Source: an uncultured Spirochaetota bacterium (GTDB lineage: Bacteria; Spirochaetota; UBA4802; UBA5368). From it: DNA of 5,355 nucleotides. Every line of letters begins with the position of its first letter. Within the stretch, counting starts at the first letter, position 1. The position numbers and the translations under genes are program-made. The notes under the pieces are model-generated. The model saw only the letters and a list, made by a program, of their open reading frames with translations, made no database searches and had not been told where the DNA came from. The stretch spans positions 1-5,355 of the forward strand of contig CALMJO010000173.1 in the NCBI GenBank assembly GCA_937864375.1. The letters run 5' to 3'. Shown piece after piece: positions 5,275 through 5,355 of the stretch.

Positions 5275-5355
5275 CCTGGTGTAGTAGCATATATTCAGAA
5301 TCTAGTGCTCTGACTTTATGAATATCAATTAATGGAAAAAGTGCTATTAATATTT
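5255..5355. other. AT-rich window end without a confirmed gene
   Basis: From about 5255 the base composition falls sharply: by hand count 20 of the last 75 bases are G or C. Two edge-truncated frames exist. One on the plus strand starts with ATG at 5332 and reads MEKVLLIF to the edge, without a Shine-Dalgarno site. One on the minus strand runs from the edge to a TGA at 5269-5267 (28 codons, ending in LLHQAY). Either could belong to a gene beyond the window, but both are short enough to be chance. The rest of 5023-5355 is the repeat block described separately. Confidence 0.4.

Overview
This is a GC-rich bacterial window (coding parts roughly 60% G+C or more by eye) from an organism with an outer membrane or at least Gram-negative-type lipoprotein processing. 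It encodes the C-terminal three quarters of an apolipoprotein N-acyltransferase (Lnt) and a membrane-anchored lipase-chaperone-like protein. Protein style and gene mix would fit an environmental, uncultured lineage, possibly a spirochaete or deltaproteobacterium-like group. That is a weak inference: no rRNA or tRNA is present to settle it.

Layout: (1) 2-1300, plus strand: lnt, cut at its 5' end by the window edge. (2) 3626-1281, minus strand: a probable two-gene operon, first a 12-helix major facilitator transporter of Spinster (Spns) type, then, after a 15-nt gap, a lipase-chaperone (foldase)-like protein. Its last codons overlap the end of lnt tail to tail by 20 nt. (3) 3627-4071: a 445-nt intergenic region holding the divergent 5' regions of the operon and of the next gene, with a nested inverted repeat and other dispersed-repeat-like sequence. 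(4) 4072-5022, plus strand: a glycosyltransferase closely patterned on glucosyl-3-phosphoglycerate synthase (GpgS, GT81). (5) 5023-5355: a gene-poor end with a second copy of the upstream repeat, a 26-bp tandem repeat and an abrupt switch to very AT-rich DNA.

How the genes may work together: Lnt acylates lipoproteins in the inner membrane, the foldase-like protein would help an exported lipase fold in the periplasm, and Spns-type transporters are known for moving lysolipids or sphingolipid-like molecules. The transporter and foldase pair therefore suggests a lipid-scavenging or lipid-export role, but no lipase lies in the window and this is a hypothesis. The GpgS-like enzyme would make a precursor of glucosylglycerate, a compatible solute. 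It stands alone between two direct copies of an intergenic repeat.

No CRISPR array, transposase, phage gene or RNA gene was seen. The least ordinary signals are the orphan Spns-foldase operon and the repeat family that brackets the glycosyltransferase gene.
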